Shown: positions 1-26,306 of the stretch, piece by piece
Numbering within the stretch: the first letter of the stretch is position 1
Layout: every line of letters starts with the position of its first letter
Origin: Serripes groenlandicus
Taxonomy: Eukaryota; Mollusca; Bivalvia; Cardiida; Cardiidae
NCBI GenBank assembly: GCA_031761405.1
Contig: JASEVX010000001.1
Location: 44,123,669 to 44,187,668, forward strand
Reading direction: 5' to 3'
DNA: 64,000 nt
Notes under the pieces: generated by a model
What the model was told of the DNA's origin: nothing
The model's database searches: none
Seen by the model: the letters and a program-made list of their open reading frames with translations, nothing else
Translations under genes and position numbers: made by a program

Positions 1-905
1 AGCTATGGCTATGAAATTCCATATGTGGATACATCTCATCAATGCGGAGTGCAGTGCATATGAACCATAACTCTTGCTTCCCTAATTTTTGAGTTATTTC
101 CCTTTCTTTATTTTCATACTTGATTTTTGTCCGGAGCATATCTCCAAAACTGTACTAGCTATGGTTATGAAATTTCACACATGGATGCATCTCATCAAGG
201 GGGAGTGCAGTGGACATGAACCATAACTCTTGCTTGCCTAATTTTTGAGTTATTTCCCTTTCTTTATTTTCATACTTGATTTTTTTGTCCGGAGCATATC
301 TCCATAACTATACTAGCTATGGCTATGAAATTTCACACATGAATACATCGTATCAAGGGGGAGTGCAGTGGACATGAACCATAACTCTTGCTTGCCTAAT
401 TTTTGAGTTATTTCCCTTTCTTTATTTTCATACTTGATTTTTGTCCGGAGCATATCTCCAAAACTGTACTAGCTATGGTTATGAAATTTCACACATGGAT
501 GCATCTCATCAAGGGGGAGTGCAGTGGACATGAACCATAACTCTTGCTTGCCTAATTTTTGAGTTATTTCCCTTTCTTTATTTTCATACTTGATTTTTGT
601 CCGGAGCATATCTCCATAACTATACTAGCTATGGCTATGAAATTTCACACATGAATACATCGTATCAAGGGGGAGTGCAGTGGACATAAACCATAACTCT
701 TGCTTGCCTAATTTTTGAGTTATTTCCCTTTCTTTATTTTCATACTTGATTTTTGTCCGGAGCATATCTCCATAACTATACTAGCTATGGCTATGAAATT
801 TCACACATGAATACATCGTATCAAGGGGGAGTGCAGTGCACATGAACCATAACTCTTGCTTCCCTAATTTTTGAGTTATTTCCCTTTCTTTATTTTCATA
901 CTTTA
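1..905 (+). repeat. Tandem array, ~156-bp unit, about 5.8 copies
   Basis: Unit starts at 1, 157, 315, 471, 627 and 783 (156-158 bp), each beginning AGCTATGGCTATGAAATTTC and containing GAGTTATTTCCCTTTC and TTTGTCCGGAGCATATCTCC. Copies alternate between two sub-types (ATGGATGCATCTC and ATGAATACATCGT), suggesting growth as a dimer. The array may continue beyond the left edge. Confidence 0.93.
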
Positions 906-1425
906 TTGTCTTGATATACCTAAACATTGGGTTGCTATGACAACAGAAACAGACTCAAAAGTGCAAACCGGTAGGGGACTATGGTATTGCTTGCAATCCT
1001 CCAGTTACTTGTTGGACTTAGAATATTCGTTTTCCGCATTTTTTTTCTACATGCTTTGAGGTATTGAGCTGAAATTTTGTATATGCCTCTGTAATCATGT
1101 GTCACAGATCAAGTTCGCGTTTCCTGGGATTTCTTTAATTTTTTAATGAGTTATGCCCCTTTTTGGACTTAGAATATTCGTTTTCCGCACTTTTTTTCTA
1201 CATCCTTTGAGGTATTGAGCTGAAATTTTGTATATGCCTTTGTAATCATGTGTCACAGATCAAGTTCGCGTTTCATGGGATTTCGTCATTTTTTTATGAG
1301 TTAAAGCATGCTTTATTGTCTTGATAACCTTAAATATTGAGTTGCTATGACAACAGAAACCAAGTCAAAACGTGCAAACCGGTAGGGGATTATGGTATTG
1401 CTTGCAATCCTACAGTTACTTGTTT
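906..1425 (+). repeat. Two degenerate duplicated modules between array and first exon
   Basis: TTATTGTCTTGATA...ACTTGTT at about 903-1015 recurs at 1312-1425, and GGACTTAGAATATTCGTTTT at 1016-1140 recurs at 1164-1290. The order suggests an unequal duplication of a roughly 400-bp block. No exon of PSMC1 was found here. Confidence 0.75.
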
Positions 1426-1646
1426 ACTATCACTCAGCCATTTATACCATTTTTAAAGTCTTTGGTATGACCAAGCAGGGGATTAAACCTTCCAAACCTA
1501 AGGCGGACACTCTACTAATACACCAATGAGTTTGTTGCGGAGAAACAAGCACACACCATACCAGGATTATGTCTTGCATAAGACCAAACAGGACTATAAG
1601 TACATCCACAACTTCCAGTCTAATTCATTGTCTTGTCTTATTTTAG

Positions 1647-16926
<15,280 letters not shown>

Positions 16927-18079
16927 TTGATGCCGTGTTCAATGGTCGTTCTAATTCCTTATGAATATGCCATTTCTCTTCATGTGAATTGCAAGTTGAA
17001 ATATCTGAAGATTAAAGATAGTCATAGATATGTAAAAAATGGAGAACTACATAATATATTTTAGAACAGATTCAAAGCCATTGCTGGAAATGAATAGTAG
17101 AACTTTGACGAGTAATTTCTCTGTTTCTTGTAATAGTTACGTGTCTTCTGCAGTCAAGTGAAGAGCACAGGCATATATCAGCTAAGCTGCTCATGTTATC
17201 TTAACAATATCATTCATTTTTGTCTATTCTGAAATTTGCGCACTGACAGTAAAACTTTGATTCCATACAGTGTTAAAAAACAATTAAATAAAATGTCTTA
17301 GTCATTGTAGTTATCATTTAATGCCATTTAAGATTTTTTTTCCCCGTCTCACCTCGCGGGTTTAGATCTTCACTGAGATAAATATATTTCAAAGTTGCAC
17401 CATAACCCCCAGATTGTGAGTCTCACTCTGTGTAGAAACTGTAGGGCTAAATTTAATGATCTACATAATTACCTAGGTATATATTTATAGTACAACGTTG
17501 ACCGTATTTTTAGCGTTGTCTTCTTCGAAAACATACAAGGAGAAAGTAACCTTATGGAAAATTGAAAGTGTAGTTGAATAGAGTTGAAAACATTGTTGAA
17601 ACATTTCTGAGCAGATTGCCCTTTTACCACAACATCTGATGCAGAAGCTTCTAAAGTTGTTTGTATCAGGGTATGGGCTAAAGATTGTCCTTAAATTTTG
17701 AAAAGTATGGGATGATGTGTTTTGGTAGTTGGCTTAGAACTTAATAAAGTAATCTAAGTGCTAACTTTATTTGTTTACTTCTTGAGGCATTTTTTTAGCA
17801 TAGAGGATTTGAAACCATGCTTACGGCATGTATCCGAGCCTTGTACTGATTTGTCACGCAGCATTTTACTGGTGTAATTTAATTGAAATAATTTTACAAG
17901 TCATCTGTTTTAAAAACATCTTGCAAAAAACTATTAACATGTGGAAAATAGGAAGTATGATTTTGAGGGAAATGTGAAAATACTGAAGGCAAGTATGTAT
18001 TACTCGACACAAACAAAATTTTCCTTTTCCAACAATGCTTTAAAAATATAGTCTGCTGCAGTCATCAAAGGTTGTAATC
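16927..18079. other. PSMC1 3' UTR and intergenic
   Basis: 3' UTR to about 17300 (AATAAA at 17287), then unique-looking A+T-rich sequence. No further gene seen. Confidence 0.45.
17287..17292 (+). terminator. Probable PSMC1 polyadenylation signal
   Basis: AATAAA about 360 bases after the stop codon, the first canonical hexamer I see downstream on this strand. Position and motif only; the cleavage site is not visible. Confidence 0.45.
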
Positions 18080-18840
18080 TATTATAGTATAATATCTCGG
18101 CCAAGGTTGAGAACTAGCACCGTGCATTCAACTTGAGCAATGATGAGTCGATCTTAATCGAATTTAGTCGCCATGTTTTGGTAAAATTTCCAAACCAACT
18201 ATGATAGCCATCTTCTGTTTGTATAATTTTGATTGCACCATACTTAAAGAGTTTTGACCTGTTTAATGCTCAGCTGAGCATGAATAATTACGATTCCCCA
18301 AATTTTGTCAGAATGTGTATTGGGATAATATCTCGGACAAGTTCGATAACAAGCCATATCGCTTTAGTCAATTGAGAGGTATCACCCTTTTATTATAGAA
18401 ATTACCCAAAATTGGTCTTGTCATCACCAAATTTTGTCAGAATGTGTATTGGCATAATATCTCGGACAAGTTCTATAACTAGCCATATCGCTTAAGTCAA
18501 TTGAGAGTTATCGCTCTTTAATTATAGAAATGACCTAAAATTGGTCTTGTAAGCTCAATAACTTTAGAAGCCTTTATCCAATCATCACCAAATTTGGTCA
18601 GAATGTGTATTGGCGTAATATCTCGGACAAGTTCGATAACCAACCATATTGCTCAGTCGATAGTGAGTTATTGCCCTTTAATTATAGAAATAACCTAAAT
18701 AACTTGTGAAGCCTTTATCCGATCATCACCAAATTTAGACAATATGTTGATGGGCAGAATATCTTGGTCAGGTTTGATAACTTACAACGTTATCTTAGTC
18801 ACTACACAATTATGTCCCTCGAAATGGCCAAAAGTGTACT
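18080..18840 (+). repeat. Family D tandem array, ~157-bp unit, about four copies
   Basis: Unit contains ATAATATCTCGGACAAGTTC, AACTAGCCATATCGCTTAAG, GAGTTATCGCCCTTTAATTA and CCAAATTTGGTCAGAATGTG. The same unit forms the core of the hairpin-capped element at 20936-22199. Confidence 0.85.
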
Positions 18841-19380
18841 AACGGTGTCCGCTCTCTAGGTTTGGCTGACGTGTCCGTCCGTTCACATTTTCCTACAAAC
18901 GACTTCTTCTCCTAAACCAATTAACCAAATTCAAAATAATTTTACAGGAATGTTCCTTTGGTGCATCTCTTTCAAACTTGTTCAAAGAATTATATTCCAT
19001 GCAGAACTTTGGTTGCCACCGCAAAAAAAGGGGGAAATTAACCAAAACTTAAAAAATCTTCTTGTCTGAAAGTAGAAGGCCCATGCCTTTGATATTTGGT
19101 ATGTAGCATCATCTAGTGAACCTCTACCAAGACTGTTCGAATTATAGCCATGGGGGTCAAAAATGACCCCTCCCCATGGGTCACTTGTTTTTCATAGACT
19201 CGTATAGGGAATTTTTTTTAAAAATCTTCTGGTCTAAGACTAGAGGGCTCGGGCCTTTGATATTGGGTATGTAGCATTATCTAGTGGACCTCTACCAAGG
19301 TTGTTCAAATTAAAGCCCTTGGGTAAAAAATGACCCCATCCCGGGGGTCACTTGTTTGACATAGGGGAAAAACTTTAAAA
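18841..19380 (+). repeat. Family H-like core plus a two-copy module
   Basis: GTGTCCGTCCGTTCACATTT, then CTCCTAAACCAATTAACC and TTTTACAGGAATGTTCC as in family H, followed by two copies (19040-19190, 19205-19355) ending in a GGGTCAAAAATGACCCC-type inverted repeat and CACTTGTTT. Confidence 0.6.
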
Positions 19381-19613
19381 ATCTTCTGTATTTGAGGTTA
19401 ACCTTTTCCCACTTGCTAAAAATCTGCATAAGATGACTGGAAAACATCTAGACTAAAGTGTGGAAATCTCAACAAATGAATGTACAACTTTTAAGAGCAA
19501 TTTCTCAAATTGGCTCTTAATAGTCGTCTGTTGCAGATGCATCTGCATGTAGGAAAGTTATTGAGCACTGAGGATAACATATCAAGAAACGTCGAGATCA
19601 CTACATTAAATAT

Positions 19614-20358
19614 AACAAGAGGCCCATGAGGGCCTATGCTCTACTGGTATGGTTCTTTGGTCATTTTCAATCCAGAGCATGTATGTATGTATGGTGAAGA
19701 TCAGATAGTAAATGGAGGCTCTTTTGTTTTCACAAGCTGTATTATAGTAATTTTTACAATTTCATGGGCCATAATCCAGTCTTGCATGGGCGAATCTGGC
19801 TGGTTTTCAAAAGGAACCAAGCTCTAATCAGTATTTAACTACTATCTAAGTTTGGTGAAGATCAGATAGTAAATGGAGCCTCTATTGTGTTCACATGCTC
19901 AATTATAGCAATTTGGACAATTTCAAGGGCCATAATCCAGTCTTGCATTGGCGGATCTGGCTGGTTTTCGAAAGGAACCGTGCTCTCATGGATATCTAAC
20001 TACTGTATAAGTTTGGTTGAGATACAATCAAAAGTGATGACTGTATCGTGTTAACAAGCTCTTTTATAGCAATTTTGACCATTTCAAGGGCCATAATCCA
20101 GTCATGCATGGGCGGATCTGGCTGGTTTTCGAAAGGAACCGAGCTCTCATGGATATCTAACTACTGTATAAGTTTGGTTGAGATACAATCAAAAGTGAAG
20201 ACTGTATCGTGTTAACAAGCTCTTTTATAGCAATTTTGACTGTATCGTGTTAACAAGAAATTGTTTACGGACGGACGCACGCACGCACGCACGCATGCAC
20301 GCACGACGGACAAATCGCCACGACATAAGCCCTTCTGGCAAAGGCCAGAAGAGCTAAT
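19614..20358 (-). mobile_element. Hairpin-capped repeat element, family B
   Basis: Reading on the minus strand: 5' end TTAGCTCTTCTGGCC with TTTGCCAGAAGGGCTT closing the hairpin, then GTCCGTCGTGCGTGCG simple sequence, about four core units (AAGGGCCATAATCCAG on the plus strand), and a 3' hairpin AGGCCCTCATGGGCCT followed by CTTGTTA. Same architecture as family A, different core. Confidence 0.7.
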
Positions 20359-20422
20359 AAGACAAACCAACAATGACATTCTGCTTCCAATACCTTGATA
20401 ATTATGTCCATGTATAGTTACA

Positions 20423-20734
20423 ACAAGAGTGCCATAATGGCCCTAGATCGCTCACCTGAGTTATGCAATGAGATTTTTTTAATGCAAAACACATGACAAA
20501 GTCTCAAGCTGCTGAAGCAAAAAATGCTGCCTCTAGAGTGTAAACAAGATTTTCCTTCAATTTGGCCTAGTGATCTTTATTTTTTACCCGACATGACCCA
20601 TATTTGACATTGGCCTACATATCACCAAGACAAACATTCTGATAGTTTCAACATGCTCAATATAAAATGCAGCCTCCAGAGTGTTAACAAGATTTTCCTT
20701 CAATTTGACCTAGTGACCTAGTTTTCAAAATATG
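20423..20734 (-). mobile_element. Hairpin-end fragment with family K core
   Basis: Plus strand starts AACAAGAGTGCCATAATGGC and CGATCGCTCACCTGAG-like sequence, i.e. the inverse of the family A 3' end, then two units with GATTTTCCTTCAATTTGGCC and GTGACCTAG. Confidence 0.55.
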
Positions 20735-20935
20735 AAAGCCCTAACACAAGTACTTATTGAGAAAAAGTAAAAAAATAAATGAAGATTCCAACTTGCCCTA
20801 AAACTTGAACCACCCCAAATCATGTTTTTGACCTCAAAAAGAAGGTCGCACTCAGCATTCAGCATTCAATGTGAAGAAAGGTATAAGATGTAACTATATT
20901 CTAAATATGAAAGCCCTAGCACAAGTACTTTTTAT
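20735..20935 (-). repeat. Family J repeat, inverted
   Basis: ATGAAAGCCCTAACACAAGT, CACTCAGCATTC and TGTGAAGAAAGGTATAAG: reverse of 13625-13940. Confidence 0.6.
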
Positions 20936-22199
20936 ACGCCCGTTTTGAAAAAACGGATCATATTATAGTTTCACCTGCGGTGTACGGGCGGGCGGGCGGG
21001 CGGCGTCCAGTATGTTTTCAGCTCAATAACTTTAGAAGCCTTTATCCAATCATCACCAAATTTAGTCAGAATGTGTATTGGGATAATATCTTGGACAAGT
21101 TCGATAACTAGCCATATCGCTTTAGTCAATCAAGAGTTATCGCCCTTTAATTATAGAAATTACCCAACATTGGTCTTGTCAGCTCAATAACTTTAGAAGC
21201 CTTTGTCAAATGATCACCAAATTTTGTCAGAATGTGTATTAGGCTAATATCTCGGACAAGTTCGATAACTAGCCATATCGCTTAAGTCAATGAAGAGTTA
21301 TTGCCCTTTTATTATAGAAATTACCCAAAATTGGTCTTGTCAGCTCAATAACTTAAGAAGCCTTTGTTCAATCATCACCAAATTTAGTCAGAATGTGTTT
21401 TTGGATAATATCTCGGACAAGTTTGATAACTAGCCATATCGCTAAAGTCAATCAAGAGTTATCGCCCTTTAATTATAGAAATTACCAAAATTGGTCTTAT
21501 CAGCTCAATAACTTTAAAATGTGTATTGGCATAATATCTCGGACAAGTTCGATAACTAGCCATATCGCTTAAGTCAATCAAGAGTTATCGCCCTTTAATT
21601 ATAGAAATTACCTAAAATTGGTCTTGTCAGCTCAACTTTAGAAGCCTTTGTCCTATCATTACGAAATTTGGTCAGAATGTGTATTGGCGTAATATCTCGG
21701 ACAAGTTCGATAACTAGCCATATCGCTTTAGTCAATCGAGAGTTATCCCTCTTTAATTATAGAAATTACCTAAAATTGGTCTTGTCAGCTCAATAACTTT
21801 AGGAGCTTTTGTCCAATCATCACCAAATTTGGTCAGAATGTGTATTGGCATAATATCTTGGACAAGTTCGATAACTAGCCATATTGCTCCAGTCGATAGA
21901 GAGTTATTGCCCTTTAATTATAGAAATTACCTAAAATTGGTCTTGTCAGCTAAATAACTTGTAAAGCCTTTATCCGATCATCACCAAATTTAGACAATAT
22001 GTTGATGGGCAGAATATCTTGGTCACGTTTGATAACTTACAACATTATCTTAGTCCCTACACAATTATGTCCGTCGAAATGGCCAAAACTGTACTAACAG
22101 TGTCCGCTCTCTAAGTTTGGCTGACATACAACCAATTACCACTATACTTGGTCTCAAAAAAACAGGACGGGCGTATTTTGTGGCATTTGGCGCTCTTGT
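20936..22199 (+). mobile_element. Hairpin-capped repeat element, family D
   Basis: 5' ATACGCCCGTTTTGAAAAAA with ACGG closing a hairpin, (GGGC)n/GTCC simple sequence, about seven core units of ~157 bp (TCTCGGACAAGTTCGATAAC; GAGTTATCGCCCTTTAATTA), and near the 3' end GGACGGGCGTAT, the inverse of the 5' end, followed by GCGCTCTTGTTA. Confidence 0.72.
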
Positions 22200-22405
22200 T
22201 AAAATTTGGACATTTCGTCCCCTTTCCGATGCCGCAGCAACCAAAGTTCTCCATGGAATTCAAATCTTTGAAATTTTTTGAAAGAGGACCACGAAAGGAA
22301 CATTCCTGTGACGTTTTGTTCCTGCGGTTAAGGAGAATATGATGTTTAAAGCAAAAAGTTAAGGACGTACAACAATGGACAGAGAGTGGTCAGGTGATCT
22401 AAAAC
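22200..22405 (-). mobile_element. Family H element, 5' part, minus strand
   Basis: On the minus strand: TTTTAGATCACCTGACC, TCTCTGTCC, then TCACAGGAATGTTCC and CCATGGAGAACTTTGG as in 2024-2834. It abuts the 3' end of the family D element, suggesting that one inserted into the other. Confidence 0.6.
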
Positions 22406-22411
22406 ATGAGG

Positions 22412-23160
22412 CCCTGGAAGCGCTCGTCTGAGAATGGGCTATTTAAGACTTGACTCTTTCAGCGCCAATGGCAATATCATAACACAAACTTTCTGACAAA
22501 ATTTCAAGCTGCTCAAGTCAAAGATGAGATCTTTCTATTGTTAACTAGATTGTTCTACAATTTGACCAAATTGTTGACCTGACCCATATCCGAACTTGCC
22601 CTAGATATCATCAAGACAAATATTCTGACAAAGTTTCAACATGCTTAAGCCAAAAATGTGGCTTCCAGAGTGTTAACAAGATTTTCCTTAAATTTGGCCT
22701 AGTGACCTAGTTTTTGACTGGACATGACCCATATTCGAACTTGGCCTAGATATCGTTCAAGTTTTAACAAGATTTTCCTTAAATTTGTCCTAGTGTCCTA
22801 AAATGTGGCTTCCAGTGTTAACAAGATTTTTCTTCAATTTGGCCTCGTGACCTAGTTTTTGACCAGACATGACCTATATTCGAACTTGGCCTAGATATCA
22901 CTAAGACAAACATTCTGACAAAGTTTCAATATGCTCAAGCCAAAAATGCGGCTTCCAGTGTTAACAAGATTTTCATTAAATTTGGCCTAGTAACCTAGTT
23001 TTTGACCTGATATGACCCAGTTTCAAACTTGGCCTAGATTTGATGGAGATATATGTTCTGATAAACTTTCATGAAGATTGGATGCAAAATGTTGCCTCTA
23101 GAGTGTTAACAAGCAAATGTTGATGACGAACAACAAACGACTTCGTGTTCTGGTGAGCTA
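22412..23160 (-). repeat. Family K tandem core, ~155-bp unit, 4-5 copies
   Basis: Repeated GTGTTAACAAGATTTTCC, AATTTGGCCTAGTGACCTAG, GAACTTGGCCTAGATATC and GACAAAGTTTCAACATGC. Same family at 20470-20734 and, in the other orientation, 53800-54107. Confidence 0.75.
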
Positions 23161-24520
23161 AAAAGGGCCTCTAATCGATCACCTGAGTTTTAGTATGGTA
23201 GCAAATGCTACTGCTAATAAAGGTGAAAACATGTGAGATGAACTACAAAATAAATGACATTTGTTTAGTTTAAACTTATTTATTTTACATCGATTGCGAA
23301 ACAAGCCTTGGGCTTAGATTAATCACGCTCGATGTCTGCTTCCTGGAGACTTCACCAGTACTCGCGCCGTTTGTGTGGAAAAATCCCAAAGTCAGGACCC
23401 GCTTATCACGGGACTCGAACCAGGGACCTTTGATACGAGAGGCCGACGCTCTTCCTCTGCACCACTGTCTTCCACATTTGTAAAAATGCAGTAAATCTTT
23501 GAACAATTTCGAAGAGGACCACCACAGGAACATTTCTTTGAATTAAGGTTGATATAGGTCCATTGGTTTAAGAGATGTCGTTTGATGCCGGTTGGTAAAT
23601 TACTTTTTCAACCAATCAATATGGCTTGAACAAATTATGTAAAGTGTCACTTAAAAGCAACATTGTCGCCAAAGGTGAAATTGCTCATCATCTAAATTAT
23701 CGTGAAATCAAACAAGTACTTTATTAAGAATCGAGTCTTAAAGTTTTGTTTTTGCCCCTTTTCTGATTCCGTCTGGTGTTTTTCAACTAATAAATATTGC
23801 TTGAACAAATTTTGTAGACAGTCACTGAAGGAACATTTCTACCAAATTATCTAGGAATCAGAGAAGTAGAATTTTAAAGAATTGGCATTTTTCTCCCTTG
23901 TGATGCCGCAGCAACCAAAGCTCTGTATAGAATTTATATCTTCGAACAATTTTGAAAGTGGATACTCAAAGTATAATTCCGTATAAATTTGGCTGAAACA
24001 AGTTCAGTGGATAAGCAGATGTCATTAGCTGCTAAAAGTTAATTTTACCCCTTTTCTGATGCCACCTGTATGCTAGGTATTTCAAGCAAGCATTATTGCA
24101 TGGAAAAAATAGTAGAGGGTTACTTAAAGGAAATTTCTACATATTTATCTTGAAATCAGACCAGCACTTTAATTGGAATGGAATTTTAAATCATTGTCAT
24201 TTTCCCCCCTTTTCTGATACCACCTGGCTACCATGTTTTCAACCAAACAATATCAACAAGTTATTTAAAGGCTCGCCCAATGAACATTTCTATCAAATTA
24301 TATTGGAATATTACCAAATATTCAGAGAAGAAGAATTTTAAAGATCAAATGTCAGTTTTCAGCCCTTTCTGATGCTGCAGCAACCAAAGTTCTCCATTGA
24401 ATTTAAATCTTTGAACACTCTTGAAAGACGACTACTACAGGATTATTTCAGTTGTTTAAAGGTAAAACAACAGACGAGTTATCAGAATAAATCACCTGGA
24501 GCCTTTGGCTCAGGTAATCT
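23161..24520 (-). mobile_element. Family H element, minus strand, long degenerate copy
   Basis: On the minus strand the 5' end is TTAGATTACCTGAGCC with AAAGGCTCCAGGTGATT closing a hairpin (24520 downwards), and the 3' end near 23165 is CAGGTGATCGATTAGAGGCC. The core repeats GATGCCGCAGCAACCAAAG-type sequence. Contains a SINE at 23296-23480. Confidence 0.55.
23296..23480 (-). mobile_element. tRNA-derived SINE or degenerate tRNA-like sequence
   Basis: On the minus strand: an A-box-like GTGGTGCAGAGGAAGAGCG, then GGTCCCTGGTTCGAGTCCC, a good B box, about 50 bases apart, then a non-tRNA body. Acceptor-stem halves do not pair, so it is not a working tRNA gene. The head differs from those of the other SINEs here. 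Confidence 0.5.
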
Positions 24521-24599
24521 AACGATTGTTACAAAAGAAGAAATTGCTCACATTTGAATTTTATTTAATCATCATACTTTCATTGACAGATTTTTTTCA

Positions 24600-24660
24600 T
24601 ATTTTTGACAAGTGGTTTTCAATGTCGCCTGCTACATATTTGTTGTATGTGGGAAGGGAT
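24600..24660 (-). mobile_element. piggyBac-like inverted-repeat element, right-arm remnant
   Basis: CGCCTGCTACATATTTGTTG then TATGTGGGAAGGG, followed by ATAA rather than TTAA. Left arm not recognised. Confidence 0.45.
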
Positions 24661-24824
24661 AATCAGTCTGGCTATTTACACACTAACCCATGTACTGTGT
24701 TTAACTTTTTTAGAGTAAAGTGGACTGAATGATGTTTGCATGTGTTTGCAGTCAGTAAAATTTCATAATAACTTATTAGCCCTTAATTAAGATGTGTATC
24801 CATAAAATAGACATCTTGAAAAAA

Positions 24825-25520
24825 AAAGAGGGCCATAGAGCCCTCGACACGATCACCTGAGTGATGAGTATAGTATTAAATGATTTGATCAAGAGTGGAA
24901 TTGAACTGAAATGAACAGCTTATCAATAAAAGAAATTTATAATAATGAACATCTTAGAAAATTTAAAAGATGACTACCAGTACCACAGGAACATTTCTTT
25001 AAAATTTGGTAAATATTAATCCTTTGGTTAACCCTTTCCCTCATACGACAACTCTGCAGCAGACAACTTTGAACATATTTTGTCAAAAAATAGAAAATAT
25101 CTATAATTGAATGGATAACCTATGACTAAAAGTGGAAATCATTGTGTCAAAAGGAGAAATTGCTCGTTTTGAGCAATTTCTTCTTTTGTCACTATGTTTT
25201 CAAAAAGCTGCAGAGGCGTCAGAAAGCGTCTATATGAGGGGAAGGGTTAAGGATGTCATTTCAAGCTATACCCCTTTTCTGATGATCTTTGGCAGTTACC
25301 TATTTTTCAACCAATCAATATGGCTTAAACAAATTATGTAGTGTCACTAATGGAACATTTCTGCTAAACTTTAGATAGAACAGAATTTTAAAGTTTGGGC
25401 ATTTTGCCCCTTTTCTGATGCTGTTTATTTTCAGCCAATCAATATGGCTTGAACAAATTTTGTTGAGGATCACTTTACTGATACCACCTGTATGCTTTGT
25501 CTTTCAACTAAGGTTTTAAT
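24825..25520 (-). mobile_element. Family H element, minus strand, interrupted
   Basis: Plus strand begins GAGGGCCATAGAGCCCTC with GATCACCTGAG, then core sequence as at 23161-24520, interrupted by the TTAA-flanked element at 25028-25250 and resuming GGATGTCATTTCAAGC ... GATGCTG. Confidence 0.55.
25028..25250. mobile_element. piggyBac-like inverted-repeat element, complete
   Basis: TTAA at 25028 and 25247; inside are CCCTTTCCCTCATACGAC and TCTATATGAGGGGAAGGG. A central hairpin (AGAAATTGCTC / GAGCAATTTCT) joins the two arms. Inserted into a family H repeat whose uninterrupted relative reads CCATTGGTTTAAGAGATGTC at 23560. Confidence 0.8.
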
Positions 25521-25699
25521 AAATAAATTTTTCACAAATCATATTCCATTTGTTCTTAACTGTTGAACTGCATTAAACACATACCTGATATGACATTTTT
25601 CTTCACATAAATCATCTGAAACCAGTAATTTGCAAACCCTTCGCTATTAGGAGACTACTTTTGAAATATAAGTGGCAAAAGGAGAAAATGTTCAAATTA

Positions 25700-25760
25700 G
25701 GGATGGCAAAGAATACCAAAATTAGTATTCGAATATTTGACCCATTTGTGCATGCTTCGC
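25700..25760 (+). mobile_element. Isolated terminus resembling the element at 55445
   Basis: TTAGGGATGGCAAAGAATAC resembles the TAGGGATGGGAACGGGTACC end at 55445; the other end is not seen. Confidence 0.3.
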
Positions 25761-25865
25761 CAAAAAAGAATTTATAAATACGTTATTTGCCGTAAAGTGA
25801 TCTTACTGTTGTCTTATTTTATTCAAGTTCCAGAACTTGCATTTACATGTTCGTTCAATCCGTGA

Positions 25866-26140
25866 ATTTGATTGATTGATTGATTGATTGGGGTTTAACG
25901 CCGTTTTTAACAATTTCTCAGTTATATCACGGCGGCCAGTTCACCTACCCATGCATTTCCTGGTTTTCTCACACCAGTACTCCACACAACAATCTTTCAA
26001 AGCAACTGGCTGCTTTTCCACATAGACTTAGCCCATTGGTGGAAGACGAATGACGCATGTCGCATTGACTTTTTTCAATCAAGGGATTCAAACTCACAAC
26101 CCCTGGATTGACAGCCTGCGTCGCTACCGGGGCTCGGCGA
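25866..26140 (-). mobile_element. tRNA-derived SINE, near full length
   Basis: On the minus strand: tRNA-like head with CGGTAGCGACGCAGGCTGTC and a B-box-like GTGAGTTTGAATCCC, body with ACCAATGGGCTAAGTC and GTGTGGAGTACTGG, then GGCGTTAAACCCC and a (CAAT)n tail at 25866-25890. Copies at 3600-3772 (3' part) and 36630-36772 (5' part). Confidence 0.8.
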
Positions 26141-26306
26141 ATTTGAAAGAAAACAATGTTAGTGAAAAATTCGTCAGTAAAGTGCTCAGATTTTTATTAA
26201 TTGATCACTTGCTTAATGTGTTTTTGTATGAAGCATGTATAAAGCATGTAGTTCTGATTACCATGTATACAACTGAAATACTGTTGAAAACAAGCAAATT
26301 CAGAGA

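Noticed and set aside
1526..1646. Met at 1526 as the start of PSMC1
   Set aside because: Sequence between it and the acceptor at 1646 does not resemble Rpt2, and the exon begins in mid-codon.
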